Part shown: positions 59,504 to 64,000 of the stretch, piece after piece
Layout: every line of letters begins with the position of its first letter
Position numbering within the stretch: position 1 is the first letter of the stretch
NCBI RefSeq assembly: GCF_008107725.1
Contig: NZ_VIRN01000035.1
Coordinates: forward strand, 186,001 to 250,000
Length of the DNA: 64,000 bases
Origin: Marinobacter sp. BW6
GTDB lineage: Bacteria > Pseudomonadota > Gammaproteobacteria > Pseudomonadales > Oleiphilaceae
Direction: 5' to 3'
Translations under genes and position numbers: made by a program
The notes under the pieces: generated by a model
Database searches by the model: none
The model's input: the letters and a program-made list of their open reading frames with translations, nothing else
Told to the model about the DNA's origin: nothing

Positions 59504-61043
59504 TCTCCCGGATTTTCCGGTACAGGGGCTGGAGCTGGGGGTACATCTTCAGGTAAACCTCGGAGTAGAGCCGGTGGTAAAGGGCCCGGGTTTCATCGTT
59601 CGGATGGAAGACGTCGCCAACCCGGGTCATGTTCGCCACGGCCGTTTCGAAATCCGGGTGCAGACCCAGCCCAACCGCCGCATCGATGGCGGCGCCGAGC
59701 CCGGAGGTTTCATACGTGTGAGGCCTCTCGGCCGGCAAACCGAATACATCGGCAGTCAACTGCATGGCCGCATCACTCTGGGAACCGCCGCCCGCCACTC
59801 GCAATTTCCTGATCTTCACGCCGCTTCGCTTCTCGATTTTTTCCTTTCCTTCCCTGAGCGCATAGGCAAGACCTTCGAGGATGGCGCGATAAATGTGGGA
59901 GCGGGTGTGAACGTCCCCGAATCCGATAATCGAGCCTTTCGCCTCGGGCCCCGGCTGGCGCACGCCGGGTGACCAGTAGGGCTGCAGCATCAGGCCCATC
60001 GATCCGGGTGGAACCGCCTTGACCAGTTCATCGAACAACGCTTCCGGCTCAATGCCCCGTTCTTCGGCTATTTTTCGTTCCCGCAGGCCAAACTCCCGCT
60101 TGAACCAGCTCACCATCCAGAACCCCCGGTAGATCATCACTTCCGTCGAGTAATGACCAGGCAGCGCAGAGGGATAGGGTGGCATCAACCGGATGGGCTC
60201 CACATACCGTTGGCTGGTCGTGTTGATGGTTGCGGTAGTGCCGTAACTCATACAGCCGATATCCGGGGTCAGCCCGCCGGAGCCGAGAATCTCGCAGGCC
60301 TTGTCAGAAGCGGCAGCGATCACGGGCAGTCGCTGCGTCAGGCCAAGGTGCCGGCAGGCGTCGTCGGTCAGATGCCCCAGGGTCTCTCCGGGCGCTACCA
60401 GCTCTGGGAGCATCGAAGGCTCAACGGGCATGGTCTGCCATTTGAAATCGCGCCGGCCGGCCCAGCGGTGTTTTTTGTAGTCGAAAGGCAGGTAGCCGAC
60501 CTGGCTTCCGGTCGAGTCTTTAAACTCCCCGGTCAGCCGGTAATTGAGGTAGCCAGAAAGCAGAAGGAAGTGCCGGGTTTTGCTCCAGAGTTCCGGTTCA
60601 TTCTGGACAATCCAGTTGGCCTGGGTCTTTTCTCGGAATCGGTTGATGGTGTCTTCAAGGCGGGTCAACTTGAACAGCCATCCCCAAGGACCTTTGACTG
60701 GGCCTTCGACCTTTGCGTGGCGCTGGTCGAGCCAGATGATCGCTGGTCGCAGGGGCTGGCCGTTTTCATCCAGATTGATGACGGTGCCCCGTTGGGTGGT
60801 TACTGTGACTCCGACAACCTGATCCGGTGTTGCGTCTGTCGAGTTCCAGAGCAACTTGCAGGCTTCCCCGAGCTGTTCCCAGAAATAGTCCGGGTGCTGC
60901 TCGGCCCAGCCGGGCTCTCGGGAAAAATAGGGTTCGATTTCCTGCTTGCCTTTGCCCACCAGGTTGCCCCGGGTATCGAATAACAGCGCACGAACGCTCT
61001 GGGTGCCATTGTCGATGGCCAGGATCAACGGATCAGCTGGCAT
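59484..61043 (-). CDS. FGGY-family carbohydrate kinase
   Basis: A 519-residue protein. ILAIDNGTQSVRALLFDTRGN is the N-terminal phosphate-binding loop, GVTVTTQRGTVINLDENG and PAIIWLDQRHAKVEG the sugar-binding region, and LRVAGGGSQSDAAMQLTADVFGLPAERPHTYETSGLGAAIDA the C-terminal FGGY signature. It phosphorylates a sugar or polyol. In place between genes for a GlpD-type dehydrogenase and an alkylglycerone-synthase-like enzyme, a glycerol-like substrate (or a glycerol derivative) is plausible. Its start lies 11 bases inside the end of glpD. Confidence 0.88.
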   Translation of the reverse strand: MPADPLILAIDNGTQSVRALLFDTRGNLVGKGKQEIEPYFSREPGWAEQHPDYFWEQLGEACKLLWNSTDATPDQVVGVTVTTQRGTVINLDENGQPLRPAIIWLDQRHAKVEGPVKGPWGWLFKLTRLEDTINRFREKTQANWIVQNEPELWSKTRHFLLLSGYLNYRLTGEFKDSTGSQVGYLPFDYKKHRWAGRRDFKWQTMPVEPSMLPELVAPGETLGHLTDDACRHLGLTQRLPVIAAASDKACEILGSGGLTPDIGCMSYGTTATINTTSQRYVEPIRLMPPYPSALPGHYSTEVMIYRGFWMVSWFKREFGLRERKIAEERGIEPEALFDELVKAVPPGSMGLMLQPYWSPGVRQPGPEAKGSIIGFGDVHTRSHIYRAILEGLAYALREGKEKIEKRSGVKIRKLRVAGGGSQSDAAMQLTADVFGLPAERPHTYETSGLGAAIDAAVGLGLHPDFETAVANMTRVGDVFHPNDETRALYHRLYSEVYLKMYPQLQPLYRKIREITGYPR

Positions 61044-62631
61044 CGGAGGCCTCCCCGGGTGGCAGCGAATAGGCGTTGCGATAGATACTCAGGTACCGGG
61101 CCTGTTCTGCTTCCCACCGTTGGTCGTCCCAGCCAAGCAGGGACTGGCAATGGTTCCGGATCTCCGGCAATAGGGCTTGGCCGGCATTTGGCAACACGAG
61201 GCCCAATCGTGCTCGGCGAAGAAGTAGGTCATCCAGATGCTGTACATCTTCTTTCTGGCAGGCCCAGCACAGTTCTGCCCATATAAGGTCGGAAGCCCGG
61301 TCCGGTGTGACGGGATCCAGGGGGCCCGAATCAATCAGTTGGTTCAACTCAGGGCCGTAGAACCCCTGAAGTCTCTGCCAACTCTGGTGACCCACTGCAG
61401 GCGGTCGTAAAGCGTCATCGACTGGCTGAAATACCGGTTCGGAGTCGGGCCGAAGTACCTTGCCGGTGTTCTCGCCAAGTCCCTGGGTCAGGGCTTCCCG
61501 GGCGATAACCCGGAAGGTGGTGAGCTTGCCGCCGGCAATGCTGACCAGGCCGCGGTCTACCCGAAGTTCGTGTTCCCGGTTTTCCTTGGAAGGTGCCTTA
61601 CCTGTGCCATCGGTAACCACGGGTCTTACGCCGGCCCAACTCGAGAGTATGTCGCTCCGGTCAATGGGGCTGCCGGGAAACAGTCTTTCGGCGATCTCAA
61701 GCAGGTAGGCGGTTTCCGCCTCGGAAATCACCGGCTCCTGATCCAGGTTGCCTTGATGGTCGAGATCGGTGGTGCCGAGAACGGTCGTGCCCAGCCATGG
61801 GAAGGCAAACACCGGACGGCCATCTTCCGGGTGAAACAGGGATACTGAACAGGAAACCGGCAGGCTGGCCCAGGGCAGAACCAGATGGCTGCCGCGCAGC
61901 GGCCGTATTTGCATGGTGCCATCGGACGTTTCACTGGATTGCAGGCGATCGGCCCAGGCGCCCGTGGCATTGATCACCAGGGGGGTGGAGATATCGATGG
62001 GCGATTCCTGTTCCTCTGGCTGAATCAACAAGCCGGATACCTGACCGCTACTGCGCTTCACTTCGATCGCCTGGGTGTAATTGAGACACAGCGCTCCATC
62101 CCGGCGGGCTTCGGCAATCAGGCGCAGAACCAGTCTTGAGTCGTCGGTTACTGCATCGGTAAAACCGCTGGCGCCGGCGAGTTTTTCGCCCGTCAGGCCC
62201 GGCACCCAGAGCATGGATTCGGCCGGGGTCAGAAAGTGGCGGCTCCGGTTGCGGGCAATAAAGTCGTAAACCCGAAGCAGTGTCTGAAACAGGCGAGGTC
62301 CGGGGAACTGGCCCTTGAAGTGCGGCATGATAAAGCGCAGGGGTTCAATTAACCCCGGTGCTTCCGCCATTAACCGTTCCCGCTCGCGCACCGCGTCCCG
62401 GGTAAGACCGAAGTGGCCGCTACCCAGGTAGCGAAGGCCGCCATGCACCATCTTGGAGGAGCGGCTGGAGGTGCCCCAGGAAAAGTCCTTCTGCTCCACT
62501 AGAAGGGTGCGCAGACCACTGCCTGCGGCTTCGCGGGCCACCCCGGCACCGGTGATGCCGCCGCCAACCACCACCACATCAAATTGGTTGGTCCCGGCGC
62601 GCAGCGCGTCGAGGGTCTCGGTGCGGGTCAT
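61033..62631 (-). CDS. glpD: Glycerol-3-phosphate dehydrogenase (GlpD family)
   Basis: Start ATG 62631, with GGGAGA ahead, gives 532 residues. FDVVVVGGGITGAGVAREAAGSGLRTLLVEQKDFSWGTSSRSSKMVHGGLRYL is the FAD-binding N-terminus of the GlpA/GlpD family, followed by LRGSHLVLPW, GTTVLGTTDLDH and the C-terminal helical domain. It oxidises glycerol-3-phosphate to dihydroxyacetone phosphate with electrons going to quinone. Because it is between an alkylglycerone-phosphate-synthase-like gene and a kinase gene, it may be a paralogue with a specialised role in an ether-lipid or glycerol-derivative pathway rather than the main GlpD. Confidence 0.82.
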   Translation of the reverse strand: MTRTETLDALRAGTNQFDVVVVGGGITGAGVAREAAGSGLRTLLVEQKDFSWGTSSRSSKMVHGGLRYLGSGHFGLTRDAVRERERLMAEAPGLIEPLRFIMPHFKGQFPGPRLFQTLLRVYDFIARNRSRHFLTPAESMLWVPGLTGEKLAGASGFTDAVTDDSRLVLRLIAEARRDGALCLNYTQAIEVKRSSGQVSGLLIQPEEQESPIDISTPLVINATGAWADRLQSSETSDGTMQIRPLRGSHLVLPWASLPVSCSVSLFHPEDGRPVFAFPWLGTTVLGTTDLDHQGNLDQEPVISEAETAYLLEIAERLFPGSPIDRSDILSSWAGVRPVVTDGTGKAPSKENREHELRVDRGLVSIAGGKLTTFRVIAREALTQGLGENTGKVLRPDSEPVFQPVDDALRPPAVGHQSWQRLQGFYGPELNQLIDSGPLDPVTPDRASDLIWAELCWACQKEDVQHLDDLLLRRARLGLVLPNAGQALLPEIRNHCQSLLGWDDQRWEAEQARYLSIYRNAYSLPPGEASDAS

Positions 62632-62668
62632 GGTTGGTCTCCCATTCAGCTTTGCGCTCATTTCGCAC

Positions 62669-64000
62669 TCATTTCAAAAGGGTTTCCGGGTTCAGGATGG
62701 CGTTGGGGTCAAAGGTGTTGCACAGAGAGCGGATGGCGAGCATGCCCAGTTCGCCTTTCTCCACCGGCAGATAAGGGGCATGGTCCTTGCCAACCCCATG
62801 CTGGTGGCTGATGGTGCCGCGGTTGTTCACGATCAGCTCGGAGGTGCTGGTCTTGAGTTTTTGCCAGCGCGCGAGTGTTTCTTCGTAGCTGTCGCCCACC
62901 CGGAACACATACGTGGTGTATATGCTGCAGCCCTGGCTGTAGAAATGGGACAGGTGGGTGAATACATGGGTGTTCTCGTGCTGGTCTTTCAGCCCGTCAC
63001 GCAGGTTGGTCTCGATCAGGCCCAGAAGATTGTCGACGTTGTCCCAGTCGGTGGCGGTTTCCAGGGTGTCTACAGCGTATCCCATCTGCCAGAGCGCCTC
63101 TCGGAGATAGGGCATGGTAAAGCGCTTGGCTGCCCATTTATCGCCGAGCCGGGTGCCGGTATAGACGCCGTTTTGGGCCTTGCAGATGCTGCGGGCCTCT
63201 TTCAGGGCATTTTTGGTCTGGTGCCGGGTGCCGGTGATGCCAAAGGTCATCATGCATTTGCCATTGCCTGCGCCACGAAGCGACAGGAAGCTCTCGAGCA
63301 TGCCGATCAGTCGGGGGTGGCCGGCCAACGCCAGCTGGGTTTCGGTCTCTATTGCGTTACTGAGCCTGAGCATGGATAGCTGGGTTCTGTTCTGCACCAG
63401 CAGGCGGCTGGCTGTGCGGGCACTTTCCCAGTCCGGGAAAAAGACCACATGGAAACTCTCATGTTCGGGCAGCGGGGTGACCCGAACCTTCACTTCGGTG
63501 ATCAAGCCGATGCGGCCTTCAGAGCCCAGAATCATCTCGCGGATATCAGGGCCGGCGCTGGAGGCGGGGATGGTTGGCAGGGTGAGGGTGCCTTGCAGGG
63601 TTTCGACGGAGCCGCCGGCAAAGAGTTGTTCTATGCGGCCATAGCGCAGGGATTGCTGGCCACTCGATCGGGAGGCCACCCATCCGCCAATGGTGGACAG
63701 TTCGAAAGACTGCGGAAAATGCCCGAGAGTGTAGCCGTGGGCCCTGAGTTGAGACTCTACCAGGGGGCCGGGCGTCCCCGCGCCGAACGTTGCGATCTGG
63801 CTTTCCCGGTCCAGATCCAGCAGGCGGTTCATCCTGCCCATATCCACAGTCAGCACGGGTTTGCCATTGTCCACCGGGTTTATATGCCCGGCCACACTGG
63901 TGCCACCCCCGTAGGGGATCAGGTGAAGATTCTGCTCTGCGGCCCAGGAGAGAAGGGCTCGAACTTCGTCGCTGGTGCTGGGGTAGGCAACGCCATCGGG
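62669..64000 (-). CDS. FAD-binding oxidase like alkylglycerone-phosphate synthase, partial
   Basis: Open from the right window edge (base 64000) to 62669, 443 residues visible, start outside the window. The PP-loop LIPYGGGTSVAGHINP, then QSFELSTIGGWVASRSSGQQSLRYG, MILGSEGRIGLITEVKVRV and the C-terminal FNDPNAILNPE-like end (TFDPNAILNPETLL) are typical of vanillyl-alcohol-oxidase-fold enzymes, with the closest pattern in alkylglycerone-phosphate synthase (AGPS). NNRGTISHQHGVGKDHAPYL near the C-terminus matches the AGPS active-site HHGVG region. The three genes here are spaced by tens of bases at most and run leftward as one operon. Confidence 0.8.
   Translation of the reverse strand, partial: PDGVAYPSTSDEVRALLSWAAEQNLHLIPYGGGTSVAGHINPVDNGKPVLTVDMGRMNRLLDLDRESQIATFGAGTPGPLVESQLRAHGYTLGHFPQSFELSTIGGWVASRSSGQQSLRYGRIEQLFAGGSVETLQGTLTLPTIPASSAGPDIREMILGSEGRIGLITEVKVRVTPLPEHESFHVVFFPDWESARTASRLLVQNRTQLSMLRLSNAIETETQLALAGHPRLIGMLESFLSLRGAGNGKCMMTFGITGTRHQTKNALKEARSICKAQNGVYTGTRLGDKWAAKRFTMPYLREALWQMGYAVDTLETATDWDNVDNLLGLIETNLRDGLKDQHENTHVFTHLSHFYSQGCSIYTTYVFRVGDSYEETLARWQKLKTSTSELIVNNRGTISHQHGVGKDHAPYLPVEKGELGMLAIRSLCNTFDPNAILNPETLLK

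Overview
The window reads as gammaproteobacterial chromosome, most like a marine, Marinobacter-type bacterium. That is an inference from gene content (PomA/PomB-like stator genes, an NAD-linked formate dehydrogenase, an MksBFE condensin, a tandem glycine riboswitch), not from a marker gene. It splits into two parts. Positions 1-24285 look like a mobile genomic island, visibly AT-richer and full of unfamiliar genes. Positions 24352-64000 look like ordinary, GC-richer chromosome.

Island. At the left edge are a tyrosine-recombinase gene and a translationally coupled partner that runs off the window, both leftward. At the right edge (24241-24285) lies what looks like the 3' part of a tRNA-Cys gene, the expected scar of integration into tRNA-Cys. 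The intact tRNA and other att site would lie left of position 1. Cargo: a conserved protein of unknown function with a CxxC; a protein carrying a domain typical of phage and plasmid polyvalent proteins; a 1563-residue STAND-like ATPase with TPR repeats; and the most interesting block, 10291-18754. That block holds a sigma-factor-like gene with a partner of two repeated halves (leftward), then (rightward) an ADP-ribosylglycohydrolase, two lipoproteins, a VirD4/HerA-like ATPase, a Lon-like AAA+ ATPase without protease domain and a DEDDh exonuclease. Four 31-bp sites with one architecture, TTCCG-N17-CGTTTTAG, lie ahead of the sigma-like gene itself (minus strand), the glycohydrolase, the VirD4-like gene and the AAA+ gene. 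I infer a self-contained, autoregulated regulon driven by a dedicated sigma-like factor; it matches no system I can name. The island's right third holds membrane and lipoproteins, small ORFs and decayed genes.

Chromosome. After the tRNA scar come motB and motA (leftward), then a scrambled stretch with an EAL-domain fragment and a broken copy of the 5' end of fdsB, a GAF/PAS/GGDEF/EAL regulator, and fdsB-fdsA encoding NAD-dependent formate dehydrogenase with a catalytic Cys. Next is a four-gene overlapping run: SbcD-like nuclease, YhaN/SbcC-like ATPase, HIT protein and a DUF3883 protein. A set of metabolic and repair genes follows (amine oxidase, YdcH-type protein, old-yellow-enzyme oxidoreductase, Gfo/Idh/MocA and SDR dehydrogenases, HhH-GPD glycosylase, CIA30 protein), then the mksB-mksF-mksE condensin operon.

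The right end has a divergent ATP-grasp enzyme / M17 aminopeptidase pair, a patatin-like phospholipase, a lipoprotein with two repeated halves, a tandem glycine riboswitch ahead of a DadA-type amino-acid oxidase, and a leftward three-gene cluster (alkylglycerone-phosphate-synthase-like flavoenzyme, GlpD, FGGY kinase) whose first gene is cut by the window end.
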